Positions 34,421-42,202 of a stretch of 64,000 nt of DNA are shown here, piece after piece. Both the position numbers and the translations under genes were made by a program. Each line of letters starts with the position of its first letter. The first letter of the stretch is position 1. The notes beneath the pieces are model-generated. The model worked only from the letters and a program-made list of their open reading frames with translations. It ran no database searches and had not been told where the DNA came from. This DNA comes from an uncultured bacterium (GTDB lineage: Bacteria; Verrucomicrobiota; Lentisphaeria; Victivallales; UBA1829), in assembly GCA_902774245.1 (NCBI GenBank), contig CACYHQ010000005.1:124001-188000 (forward strand). The letters run 5' to 3'.

Positions 34421-34511
34421 GAACGGAGCGGGGATCTGGCTTGCCGCACCGTTGCGGCTCACAGTTGCGCGACAGTCCGTGAATTTCACACGGTTCACCC
34501 GGATTCCGTCC
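34421..34511 (-). ncRNA. Cobalamin riboswitch (short, AdoCbl-variant-like) in the leader of the RTX gene
   Basis: Read on the minus strand: a closing stem GGACGGA/UCCGUUC (34505-34511 with 34421-34427); the GGAAUCC element; P6-like CCGUG-UGAAAUU-CACGG; the near-universal core ACUGUCGCGCAACUGUGAG; a short GCCGC-AACGGU-GCGGC hairpin; and the 3' core AAGCCAGAUCCCCGC. These match the order and bases of cobalamin riboswitch cores ('CUG.C.CGCAACUGU' and 'AGUCAGA.ACC'). At about 90 nt it resembles the compact class. It begins about 20 nt after a promoter and 160 nt before the RTX gene start. Confidence 0.83.
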
Positions 34512-34535
34512 GATTGAAAGATGTTTGATGATATT

Positions 34536-34564
34536 AATATACCATGAAAAGAGGCTTTTTTCAA
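34536..34564 (-). promoter_or_regulatory. Promoter of the riboswitch-RTX transcript
   Basis: Minus strand: -35 TTGAAA (34559-34564), 17-nt spacer, -10 TATATT (34536-34541). The start of transcription falls just before the aptamer. Confidence 0.8.
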
Positions 34565-34658
34565 GTATGCCGCCCTTCGTTTTTCCTTCTTCCGTTAAAT
34601 AACCCCCTGCCCTGTTCGGCTCGCTTCAAGAATCACGTCAAATAATCCGCCTGACCGT

Positions 34659-34686
34659 TTGAAAACGGCTTCCCGCGCGCTATATT
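34659..34686 (+). promoter_or_regulatory. Promoter of the second GH2 gene and galE
   Basis: -35 TTGAAA (34659-34664), 16-nt spacer, -10 TATATT (34681-34686), 63 nt before the start codon. Confidence 0.75.
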
Positions 34687-34749
34687 ATAATTAGTATCTC
34701 ATACATGACAGTTTCAACATCAAAACCAGTTCAGAAAGGATTCCGCCCC

Positions 34750-36936
34750 ATGAACTCACGTTTCTTCCGCCGCGGACTCTCCGCCTTCGCCCTCCTCGGC
34801 ACGGCCGCCGTGCTCGCCGGAGCCATGAACCAGGGATGCGCCACAGACAACATCGAAGACGCCCCCGCCGCGCCGCAGATCACCCCCGTCACGGCATCCG
34901 TGCAGGAGATCAAAACGCTTGATTTCAAGCGCAGAAACGATCCCGACTACGCGCAGGTCACCCTCCCCCACACCATGAACGCCTCGAACGGCACCGGCAC
35001 GATCCCTCTCGAACGCGGCGACGGCTATTACCGCTACGCGCTCGACCTGAAGGAATCCGACCTCGAGAAAGACTACATCATCCAGTTCGAACAGGTCGGC
35101 CAGACCTCCGAAGTCTCCCTGAACGGCAACCTCCTCCACACGAACCGCTGCGGATACACCCCGTTCGCCGTGAAGCTCGACGGCCTCAAGGCGGGCCACA
35201 ACGAGGTCACGATCCACACAAACAACCGCATCGACAACAACATGATCCCGAACAGCGGCGACTTCAATTTCTGCAACGGCGTCTACGGGCGCGCCTACCT
35301 GCTCAGCGGCAACGTCTATTTCGATCCGCAGGTGTACGGCATCGACAAGATGCACGTCGTCCCTGTCTCCGTCAAGCAGGACCAGGTCCGCTTCGGCATC
35401 GCGACCTCTGTCTTCAGCAAGGAGATCAAAAGTGCCGCGCTCGTCACCACCACGCTGAAGGACAAGGACGGCGGCGTGGTCCTCTCCGAGACCAGCCCGC
35501 TCGCAGTCGCGCCCGGCGGCAATGAATTCTACCGCGAATACACGTTCAAGGACCCGATCCTCTGGCAGGGCAAGGAGAACCCGTACCTCTACACGGTCGA
35601 GGTGACGCTGAACATGAACGGCGAGGACATCGACCGCATCACCATCCCGTACGGATTCCGCGACATCCGGCTGCCCTACAGCGCCAAGGACAATCTTCTG
35701 CGCCTCAACGGCAAGAAGGTCTCCCTCCGCGGCGTCTCCTACCATCAGGATTCCCCCGGCGTCGCCGTCGCCATGACCGACGAGGACCGCAAGCGCGATC
35801 AGGAGATCATGCTCGAGCTCGGCTTTAACTGGCTCCGCTGCGCCCACTATCCGCACAACGTGAAGGAATTCGCCGACTACGACCGCATCGGCATGATGTG
35901 CCAGACCGAGATCCCGTGGGTCAACGGCTTCACGAACTCCCCCGCCTTCGAACAGAACGTGATGCAGTTCACGCACGATATGATCGTGAACCTCTACAAC
36001 CACCCCAGCATCATCCTCTGGGGCCTCTCCAACGAGATCTTCTACTCCTGGAGCGGCGAGGAGTGCGTCCGCGTCCATAACGACGCCTACACCCTCGCCC
36101 GCCGCCTCGACCCCTACCGCCCCGTCGGACACGTCGAGCGCGAACAGGAAGTCCGCAACGGCGCCAGCAACGGCCTCATCTCCGACTGGTTCGGCAACAA
36201 CACCTATCCCGGCTGGTACTCCCCCACCGACTTCGAGCACACGAAGGACGGCGTGACCGACACCCAGGTCCTCGCCAAGTTCTATCTCCACGGCATCACC
36301 GAGTACGGCTACGGCGGAAACCCGTTCCAGCACAACTCCGACTTCATGACGCTCCACCCGAAGAGCAAGAACAACAAGACCGGCACCAGCAACGATACCG
36401 GCGGCTGGCTCCACCCCGAGGAATACCAGACCCTTGGCCACATCTACTCCTGGAACAAGATCGCCGGCACCCCCGAGGGACGCCGCCTCACCTTCACCTC
36501 CCTCTGGATCCTCTTCGACTTCGCCGTCGGCAGCCGCAACGAGGGCGACACCCCCGGCATCAACGACAAGGGCCTCGTGACGCGCGACCGCCAGACCAAG
36601 AAGGACGCGTACTATTTCTACAAGTGCGTCTGGAACCCCGAAAACGAGGTCCACATGATGTCCACGCGCTGGGAAAAGCGCGACACGAAGGACATCGCGA
36701 TCACCGTATTCTCCAACGCCGAAAAGGTCGAGCTGTACCAGAACAAGAAGCTCGTCCAGACGCTTGACAAGCCCACCGACACCATCAACAACGTCGTGTG
36801 GAAGTTCGACCCCGTGCAGTTCAGCAGCAAAGTCCTCGAGGACGGCGCCTACGACGAGTTCTCCGCGGTCGGCTACCGCAACGGTCGCAAGGTCGGCCAG
36901 CACAACGCCCTCTTCACCTCCACCGCGAGAAACTGA
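34750..36936 (+). CDS. Secreted glycoside hydrolase family 2 (beta-galactosidase-like)
   Basis: The 728-residue enzyme has an N-terminal signal sequence ('ALLGTAAVLAGAMNQGC'; Cys30 might be lipidated but the lipobox is poor). The GH2 sandwich, Ig-like and barrel domains follow. 'RLNGKKVSLRGVSYHQD' and 'ELGFNWLRCAHYPHN' lead to the acid/base Glu429 in 'ILWGLSNEIF' and the nucleophile Glu518 in 'HGITEYGYGGN'. It lacks the LacZ small chain, so it is shorter than the 13911 enzyme; substrate uncertain (beta-galactoside, glucuronide or mannoside). ATG 34750 was chosen for its AAAGGA site. It is followed by galE after a weak terminator, consistent with galactose use. Confidence 0.9.
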   Translation: MNSRFFRRGLSAFALLGTAAVLAGAMNQGCATDNIEDAPAAPQITPVTASVQEIKTLDFKRRNDPDYAQVTLPHTMNASNGTGTIPLERGDGYYRYALDLKESDLEKDYIIQFEQVGQTSEVSLNGNLLHTNRCGYTPFAVKLDGLKAGHNEVTIHTNNRIDNNMIPNSGDFNFCNGVYGRAYLLSGNVYFDPQVYGIDKMHVVPVSVKQDQVRFGIATSVFSKEIKSAALVTTTLKDKDGGVVLSETSPLAVAPGGNEFYREYTFKDPILWQGKENPYLYTVEVTLNMNGEDIDRITIPYGFRDIRLPYSAKDNLLRLNGKKVSLRGVSYHQDSPGVAVAMTDEDRKRDQEIMLELGFNWLRCAHYPHNVKEFADYDRIGMMCQTEIPWVNGFTNSPAFEQNVMQFTHDMIVNLYNHPSIILWGLSNEIFYSWSGEECVRVHNDAYTLARRLDPYRPVGHVEREQEVRNGASNGLISDWFGNNTYPGWYSPTDFEHTKDGVTDTQVLAKFYLHGITEYGYGGNPFQHNSDFMTLHPKSKNNKTGTSNDTGGWLHPEEYQTLGHIYSWNKIAGTPEGRRLTFTSLWILFDFAVGSRNEGDTPGINDKGLVTRDRQTKKDAYYFYKCVWNPENEVHMMSTRWEKRDTKDIAITVFSNAEKVELYQNKKLVQTLDKPTDTINNVVWKFDPVQFSSKVLEDGAYDEFSAVGYRNGRKVGQHNALFTSTARN

Positions 36937-36956
36937 CCCGTCACAAACAAAATACC

Positions 36957-36990
36957 GCCCCGCGCCGGACAAAACGGACGGGGCTTTCTT
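36957..36990 (+). terminator. Weak terminator/attenuator between GH2 and galE
   Basis: GCCCCG (36957-36962) pairs with CGGGGC (36979-36984), with an inner CCG/CGG, followed by TTTCTT. No separate galE promoter is evident, so it probably tunes rather than blocks readthrough. Confidence 0.6.
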
Positions 36991-37011
36991 AAAAGCAAAG
37001 GACACCTGAAT

Positions 37012-38028
37012 ATGAAAATCTTAGTCACCGGCGGCGCCGGATACATCGGAAGCCACACCTGCGTCGAACTCCTCAACAAGGGCATGGACGTGGTCGTCAT
37101 CGACAACCTCGACAACTCCAACGCGGAATCCCTGAACCGCGTCGAAAAGATCACCGGGAAGAAAGTCGTGTTCTACGAGGCGGACGTCCGCGACCGCGCC
37201 GCGCTCGAACGCATCTTCACCGAACATAAGATCGACTGCACCATCCATTTCGCCGGACTGAAGGCGGTCGGCGAATCCGTCGCGAAGCCGCTGGAATACT
37301 ACGACAACAACCTGAACTCCACGATCACGCTCGCCGAGACGCTCCGCAAGTTCAACTCCAAGAAGATCGTGTTCTCCTCCTCCGCCACCGTCTACAACGG
37401 CGCGAACAAGATGCCGCTCGCCGAGGACAGCATCACCGGCGGCTGCACCAATCCCTACGGCTGGACCAAGTACATGTCCGAACAGATCCTCCGCGACCTC
37501 GCGAAGGCGGATCCCGAGTTCACCGTGGTCCTGCTCCGCTACTTCAACCCCGTCGGCGCGCATTCGAGCGGCCTCATCGGCGAAGACCCGCGCGGCATCC
37601 CGAACAACCTCATGCCGTTCATCTCCCAGGTCGCCGTCGGCCGCCGCGACCACCTGAACGTCTTCGGCAGCGACTACGACACCCCGGACGGGACCGGCGT
37701 GCGCGACTACATCCATGTGGTCGACCTCGCGCGCGGACATGTCGCCGCCATCGACTTCATGCAGGCGAACAAGGGCGAATTCGTGTTCAACCTCGGCACC
37801 GGCGTCGGCTACAGCGTGCTCGACATGGTGAAGGCGTTCGAGAAGGCGAACGGCATCAAGATTCCTTACGAACTCGTCGACCGCCGTCCCGGCGACCTCG
37901 CCACCTGCTACTCCACCCCCGCCAAGAGCGAAAAGGTACTCGGTTGGAAGGCCGAATTCGGCCTGGAGGACATGTGCCGCGACTCCTGGAACTGGCAGAA
38001 GAACAACCCGAACGGGTTCAATAAGTAA
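37012..38028 (+). CDS. galE: UDP-glucose 4-epimerase
   Basis: The 338-residue enzyme interconverts UDP-galactose and UDP-glucose in the Leloir pathway. It shows the Rossmann motif 'GGAGYIG' (7-13), '[12 protein letters not shown]', Tyr149/Lys153 in 'YGWTK', '[19 protein letters not shown]', and '[15 protein letters not shown]'; length is standard. The usual 'SSSATVYG' reads 'SSSATVYNG', a one-residue change near the active site. It lies 75 nt after the GH2 gene with AAAGGA upstream, so hydrolysis of galactosides and galactose entry into glycolysis are linked. Confidence 0.95.
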   Translation: MKILVTGGAGYIGSHTCVELLNKGMDVVVIDNLDNSNAESLNRVEKITGKKVVFYEADVRDRAALERIFTEHKIDCTIHFAGLKAVGESVAKPLEYYDNNLNSTITLAETLRKFNSKKIVFSSSATVYNGANKMPLAEDSITGGCTNPYGWTKYMSEQILRDLAKADPEFTVVLLRYFNPVGAHSSGLIGEDPRGIPNNLMPFISQVAVGRRDHLNVFGSDYDTPDGTGVRDYIHVVDLARGHVAAIDFMQANKGEFVFNLGTGVGYSVLDMVKAFEKANGIKIPYELVDRRPGDLATCYSTPAKSEKVLGWKAEFGLEDMCRDSWNWQKNNPNGFNK

Positions 38029-38138
38029 TCGCCTGCAGCCCTCTCCCCGGCCGGAACCGGACGCTTTCCGCACCTCCGGCCGTGGAATTATGATCCACAA
38101 CGCAAAAATATTGGATCAGAACGAATTACAAGGCAATC

Positions 38139-38165
38139 CAGTTGTCAAGAATTACTTGACAACTG
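38139..38165. repeat. Perfect 11-bp inverted repeat
   Basis: CAGTTGTCAAG, loop AATTA, CTTGACAACTG, 70 nt before the gene at 38236. It has no T-tract, so an operator is likelier than a terminator. The right arm contains TTGACA, which could be a -35 box covered by a bound protein, but the -10 is poor. Confidence 0.6.
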
Positions 38166-38224
38166 AACAGAATCAAGAAGATTTCCGCCCGAGTTTTTCC
38201 CTGCTTCCGACCGCACCACCCCAC

Positions 38225-38275
38225 GGAGAAATAACATGAAACACCGATTATTTCTGATCGCAGCCTTGTTCGTTT
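38225..38275 (+). repeat. Repeated 5'-end cassette, copy A (RBS + signal peptide start)
   Basis: GGAG site, ATG and first codons ('MKHRLFLIAAL') are shared almost base for base with 39279-39330 and 40809-40860; the first 40 nt are identical to copy B. Downstream proteins are unrelated. Confidence 0.9.
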
Positions 38276-39288
38276 GTGTACTGGGCAGGGGTTCCGCGTT
38301 TGCAGCGGAGAATACGGCATCCGCGAACGAATCGCAGAACGCACAGTCCGACAACAGACCGGTCCTCGAAACTATTCCCTCGACAGCGGACAAAAACGAG
38401 TATGTCGCCCGGCACAAGGAAGAATGGGGCATGATATATGAAAGGCTTTCCAAGGCGTATCAGAGTTATGAGCGGAAAGCCCGTATCGCGCAGCCGAATC
38501 TCATTCTGGTCGGCGTCCCGCAATCTCTTGTAAACGGAGCCGATCTGCGGAACGGGGCAAAGAAAACATTCGGGAAGACATCGTTGCGGATTGTGCCGTG
38601 CCGCAGCTCGAATGACGCCCTGATGCACACGCTGTGTTCGACATTCGCGGAAAGCCTGAATTCGACTCTCCCGACCACATGGGATAAGATCAAAGCTGTC
38701 GATACGCCGTTTGATTTCAGTTCGAATTACAGTTCCGGAAGTTTCCTGAACGCCGCATTTTACAATACGGAGATCTATATTCATTCCGAGGGAACCCCCC
38801 TCTCCGCAACAGATCTGAAGCCCGCTTTCGATTTTGCGACCGGGCTGTTCAACGATTACAAGACGGTAAAAGACGGCAAAAAGGTCGATTATCTCGACCT
38901 GAAACCAGAAATCGAGCAGAACGTCGAGGAAAAAACGGAAATACGATTCAGGATGGACTGCGCGTTCCGGGATCAACACAGGAATCTGAAAGATAAGTTC
39001 TGGCTTCTCGCCGTGTCGGACAAAGGCGAATTGTCTGTCGACAAGGCCGCCTCCTATTTCAAAAAGAGACAGAATATCCTGACTGGAAAGGTCTATTATG
39101 TTTCCGACCGCGACGAGGGGAAACAATACGATTCCATCCCCGATCTCCCCGACACCGTTTTCCTGACGCTCCCCGAGGGAGAAAAATCTGCGACCTTGAC
39201 GTTCTATTTCATCTCCAAGGAAGGCACGCAGTATTCCGCCCAAAGTATCACGTTGAGCGTGCCGGAGAAACAACCTGAGGAGAAATAA
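38236..39288 (+). CDS. Secreted protein of unknown function
   Basis: The 350-residue product has a signal peptide (about 1-23, 'LIAALFVCVLGRGSAFAAE'), a helical region rich in charged residues ('NEYVARHKEEWGMIYERLSKAYQSYERKARIA'), and a mixed domain to the C-terminus ('SVDKAASYFKKRQNILTGKVYYVSD', 'VFLTLPEGEKSATLTFYFISKEG'). I recognise no family. Its first codons and ribosome-binding site are the repeated cassette A, and its last codons ('PEEK' and stop) are formed by the ribosome-binding part of cassette B. AT-richer codon use marks it as part of an accessory block. Confidence 0.7.
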   Translation: MKHRLFLIAALFVCVLGRGSAFAAENTASANESQNAQSDNRPVLETIPSTADKNEYVARHKEEWGMIYERLSKAYQSYERKARIAQPNLILVGVPQSLVNGADLRNGAKKTFGKTSLRIVPCRSSNDALMHTLCSTFAESLNSTLPTTWDKIKAVDTPFDFSSNYSSGSFLNAAFYNTEIYIHSEGTPLSATDLKPAFDFATGLFNDYKTVKDGKKVDYLDLKPEIEQNVEEKTEIRFRMDCAFRDQHRNLKDKFWLLAVSDKGELSVDKAASYFKKRQNILTGKVYYVSDRDEGKQYDSIPDLPDTVFLTLPEGEKSATLTFYFISKEGTQYSAQSITLSVPEKQPEEK

Positions 39289-39330
39289 CATGAAACACCG
39301 ATTATTTCTGATCGCAGCGTTGTTCGCCTG
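39279..39330 (+). repeat. Repeated 5'-end cassette, copy B
   Basis: Same GGAGAAATAAC-ATG block as copies A and C. It overlaps the last codons of the gene at 38236 and opens a truncated frame. Confidence 0.9.
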
Positions 39331-39352
39331 CGTGAGCAGACAAGGCGAATGA
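39290..39352 (+). pseudogene. Truncated 20-codon remnant beginning with the repeated signal-peptide cassette
   Basis: The frame reads MKHRLFLIAALFACVSRQGE and stops. It has the same good ribosome-binding site as the full genes at 38236 and 40820 but no mature protein. It is best read as the 5' stub of a third family member deleted after its signal peptide, although a functional hydrophobic micropeptide cannot be excluded. Confidence 0.6.
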
Positions 39353-39398
39353 GCTTTCTCCCTGAACTCGAAAAACGACAACATAGGAAATATCTGAC

Positions 39399-39770
39399 AT
39401 GATCGATCCGGTACTGGTTTCAGGGATTGTGGCAGACGGGATCGCGGCGCTGATCCTTACTGCGATCTGGTGCGCCCCTCGCAGGATACGCTGGCGTGTG
39501 CTGCCGTTATGCGTTCTGACTTTACTTCATGCGATTCTTGTTCTGTTGTGCCTTTGTTGCGATTCCGGGGCCGTTTTCGAGGTCCTGCGGGCGCTCTATT
39601 TTTTCTCCCCTCTTGTTCTGCTGCTGTTCGGCATCATCTACACGGGCGTGCTGTCCGAACTCTCCCGCATGACCCGGCATCTGGGAATATCATGTTTCAT
39701 CTTTATCGCAAACATCATCCTTCAGGGCTTGATGACTATCGTTGTTCACATTGGAGGATACACCGGATAA
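39399..39770 (+). CDS. Small integral membrane protein, unknown function
   Basis: The 123-residue, very hydrophobic protein is predicted from its sequence to have four membrane segments (about 5-24, 33-53, 61-84 and 95-118), with short Arg-containing loops ('APRRIRWR', 'LSRMTRH'). No family recognised. It lies between the cassette-B stub and a RhuM gene in the accessory block. An in-frame start at 39399 is preceded by 'AGGAAATATCTGAC', an acceptable ribosome-binding site. Confidence 0.65.
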   Translation: MIDPVLVSGIVADGIAALILTAIWCAPRRIRWRVLPLCVLTLLHAILVLLCLCCDSGAVFEVLRALYFFSPLVLLLFGIIYTGVLSELSRMTRHLGISCFIFIANIILQGLMTIVVHIGGYTG

Positions 39771-39803
39771 GGTTTCGTCTCACCCCAACACAGGAAACAA
39801 TAA

Positions 39804-40793
39804 ATGAATAAAACACCAGGACATATCGTTATTTTCAAGACAGATGACGGAAAGGTCTCCGTCGATGCCCGCTTCGATGCCGAAACTGCCTGGCTTTCCC
39901 TGGATCAGATGGCCGCGCTCTTCGAACGGGACAAATCGACTGTTTCCCGTCATATCAGGAATGTTTTTGAGGAAGGAGAACTGAATCCGGAGGCAGTTGT
40001 TGCAAAAATTGCAACAACTGCCGCGGACGGTAAAGTTTATCAGGTGGATTATTACAACCTTGATGTGATCATATCCATCGGGTACCGCGTAAAATCCCAA
40101 AGGGGAACCCAGTTCCGCATCTGGGCGACGAAACGCCTGAACGAGTATATCCGCAAGGGCTTTACCATTGATGACGAGCGCTTGAAAAACGGGGGCGGAC
40201 GTTATTTCCGGGAACTTCTTCAGCGCGTCCGGGATATCCGGTCCAGCGAACGGAATCTGTATCAGCAGGTGACCGATATCTATGCGACGGCGATTGATTA
40301 TGATTCCTCCTCGGAAACCACGCGGAAGTTTTTTGCCGCGGTGCAGAACAAGATGCATTACGCCGCGCATCAGCACACCGCCGCGGAGATCATCTATGAT
40401 CGGGTCGATGCGGACAAGCCGTTCGTGGGAATGACGAATTTCAAGGGAAATTATGTGACCCGCGAGGATGTGTCCATCGCAAAGAATTATCTTACGGACA
40501 AAGAACTCCAGACGCTGAACCTTCTGGTCTCCCAGTTCCTTGATTATGCAGAGTTGCAGGCGCTTGAGGAAAAGCCCATGACAATGAACGATTGGATCGC
40601 CGCGCTCGAAACCATCCTGACCGGAAACGGACGATCTCTGCTTGCCGGAACAGGCTCTGTTTCCCATCGTCAGGCTGTGGAAAAAGCGGAACATGAGTTC
40701 GAACGATACAGGGCAAAGGAAATGCGCGAATTGGAGTCGGATTTCGACCGGATGCTGAAGAAAATTGAGGCGGCAAAGAACCGGAAGCAATAA
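39804..40793 (+). CDS. rhuM: RhuM family protein, second copy
   Basis: The 329-residue protein is a clear paralog of the 12759 product: 'VDARFDAETAWLSLDQMAALFERDKSTVSRHIRNVFEEGEL' (winged helix-turn-helix-like), 'YYNLDVIISIGYRVKSQRGTQFRIWATKRLNEYIRKGF', 'YLTDKELQTLNLLVSQFLDYAELQA', and a C-terminal coiled coil ('KAEHEFERYRAKEMRELESDFDRMLKKIEAAK'). The N-terminus of this copy reads more clearly as DNA-binding than that of the first. The two are diverged at the DNA level, so they are not a recent duplication. It sits inside the cassette-repeat block and ends 15 nt before cassette C. Confidence 0.9.
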   Translation: MNKTPGHIVIFKTDDGKVSVDARFDAETAWLSLDQMAALFERDKSTVSRHIRNVFEEGELNPEAVVAKIATTAADGKVYQVDYYNLDVIISIGYRVKSQRGTQFRIWATKRLNEYIRKGFTIDDERLKNGGGRYFRELLQRVRDIRSSERNLYQQVTDIYATAIDYDSSSETTRKFFAAVQNKMHYAAHQHTAAEIIYDRVDADKPFVGMTNFKGNYVTREDVSIAKNYLTDKELQTLNLLVSQFLDYAELQALEEKPMTMNDWIAALETILTGNGRSLLAGTGSVSHRQAVEKAEHEFERYRAKEMRELESDFDRMLKKIEAAKNRKQ

Positions 40794-40808
40794 GTTCAAC
40801 CCCATGGA

Positions 40809-40860
40809 GGAGAAATAACATGAAACACCGATTATTTCTGATCGCCGCGTTGATCGTCTG
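40809..40860 (+). repeat. Repeated 5'-end cassette, copy C
   Basis: GGAGAAATAAC-ATG and the first 12 codons, nearly identical to copies A and B, opening the gene at 40820. Confidence 0.9.
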
Positions 40861-41887
40861 CTCGCTCGCGACGGGGGCGCTGTGCAGCTCGTGTAAAGTC
40901 GGGGCCGTCGCGCTGATCAATCTTGATGACAATCTCCGGATGGCGGGTTCGGGATTCGATCTGAGCGGGATCGTGACGGACGAAGACGGCAATCCGATCG
41001 ACGGCGTCACGATGCGTGCGGAATATTCCCGCGTGAATACCGCTACGTTCCATTCGGAAGACAAACGCGAGGAACCGGTCGAGGTCAATTCGGAGTTTCA
41101 CATCAAACAGAAAGGCTGGACCGAACTTGATCTTGATTTCTCGAAGGACGGATACTATTCGGAACGTCTTCATTTTGATTCCCCCTGGCTGGACCGCAAG
41201 CAGAAAAAATATGTCGTAAAGGATGACATTCAGGTCAAAATGATCAAGAAGGGGCCGGTCGCGGATCTGTTCAGAAAAAAGGACTATCTCCGGTACGATA
41301 TTGAGAACGGATACAAAGACATCTGTGATCTTTCCTTTCTTCGCGACAAAAAAATAACAAATGAAGACTGGGAACGCCCTCTGATGAAGACGCCCCTTGG
41401 AACGCCCCCGGAAACGCCGAAATACATCGAACTTGATTTCAGGCGGGACGAAAAAGGCGATATCATTTATGACGCCCGGCACGGAGGGACGCCGGTTCCT
41501 TCTTCCGTGATCGTCCGTTTTCACTCGGACGACCCGGACGACGGTCTGATGCTGATCGACGAGCTTGATCCCCGCGTAAACCCGGAAATGTACGGCTTTG
41601 CGGCGGCGGACCGTTATCGCAAGATCCATACGACCGCCCCGGAAACGGGATACGGCTTGAGGGAGATCGAGCTCGAATGGGATCGGAAAAGACCGGACGG
41701 AAATATTGCCGAAAACCAGCAGACGTTTCTTTTCCTGAAATGCGGAAATCACTATGGGAAAGCCGCGATCAATTCTCCGCTCGACACCAACAGGAGCGGC
41801 AAACGGGAGCTCGGGCATGTCCGCGTAAAGATCGATCTGCTTCTCAACCGTGTCCCCGGCGACCGCAATTTGACGTCTTACTTCTGA
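40820..41887 (+). CDS. Secreted/lipid-anchored protein with carboxypeptidase-regulatory-like domain
   Basis: The 355-residue product has the cassette signal peptide followed by 'TGALCSSC', so lipidation at Cys22 or Cys25 is possible though not canonical. Residues about 47-125 resemble a carboxypeptidase regulatory/CarboxypepD_reg domain ('LSGIVTDEDGNPIDGVTMRAEYS', 'FHIKQKGWTELDLDFSKDGYYSE'), a beta-sandwich common in surface proteins. The remaining 230 residues are charged and unrecognised. It shares only the first 12 or so codons with the product of 38236. No partner gene is evident. Confidence 0.7.
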   Translation: MKHRLFLIAALIVCSLATGALCSSCKVGAVALINLDDNLRMAGSGFDLSGIVTDEDGNPIDGVTMRAEYSRVNTATFHSEDKREEPVEVNSEFHIKQKGWTELDLDFSKDGYYSERLHFDSPWLDRKQKKYVVKDDIQVKMIKKGPVADLFRKKDYLRYDIENGYKDICDLSFLRDKKITNEDWERPLMKTPLGTPPETPKYIELDFRRDEKGDIIYDARHGGTPVPSSVIVRFHSDDPDDGLMLIDELDPRVNPEMYGFAAADRYRKIHTTAPETGYGLREIELEWDRKRPDGNIAENQQTFLFLKCGNHYGKAAINSPLDTNRSGKRELGHVRVKIDLLLNRVPGDRNLTSYF

Positions 41888-42202
41888 ACCGGAATCAGCA
41901 ACCCCGATTCGAAAGGAGAATTATCGCGGCATATCGCTGCGCCCTGCCCCGTCGGGTTTTCGGACTGGACCGGTTTACAAGCAGATACGGAAGGCGAACC
42001 GTTAATGAACGTATCTTTCCGTTCTTTAACGTCAGTTTTTTCACAAAAGGCGTGATAATTTTTCTCGTTTCGCCTTGATTTCATGCCGCGCAAAAGTATA
42101 GTATTGTCCGGGGACGTCGGAGCGCATCATCCGCTTTTCATCGTTCCGCACCTCCTTTCCCGTTCAGGTAAACAACACCACCGTCAAATGGAGTACACAA
42201 AT
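41888..42202. other. 315-bp gap before the fucosidase gene
   Basis: It contains a CCCTGCCCC octamer (41942), short GC hairpins next to it that end in GTCGGGTTTT (weak terminator possible) and the fucosidase promoter (42075-42102). No gene is supported. Confidence 0.55.
42075..42102 (+). promoter_or_regulatory. Promoter of the fucosidase gene
   Basis: -35 TTGATT (42075-42080), 16-nt spacer, -10 TATAGT (42097-42102), leaving a leader of about 95 nt. Confidence 0.6.

Larger units (their letters stand above)
34261..34749. other. Divergent control region between the RTX protein and the second GH2 gene
   Basis: It contains, on the minus strand, a promoter (34536-34564), a cobalamin riboswitch (34421-34511), two hairpins (34397-34412 and about 34328-34355) and the ribosome-binding site of the RTX gene. 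On the plus strand it holds the GH2 promoter (34659-34686). A CCCCCTGCCC octamer lies at 34603. The frames open here are shadows. Confidence 0.75.

Noticed and set aside
31540..34422. 960-codon plus-strand frame opposite the RTX protein
   Set aside because: The minus-strand frame shows RTX and beta-helix repeats and a ribosome-binding site, and the plus frame would cross the riboswitch region.
34756..37005. 749-codon antisense frame opposite the second GH2 gene
   Set aside because: Val/Ala/Asp-rich shadow with no start site; the plus-strand gene has catalytic motifs and a ribosome-binding site.
38048..38082. CGGCCGG/CCGGCCG hairpin after galE as a terminator
   Set aside because: The stem is good but no T-tract follows on either strand; left out of the features.
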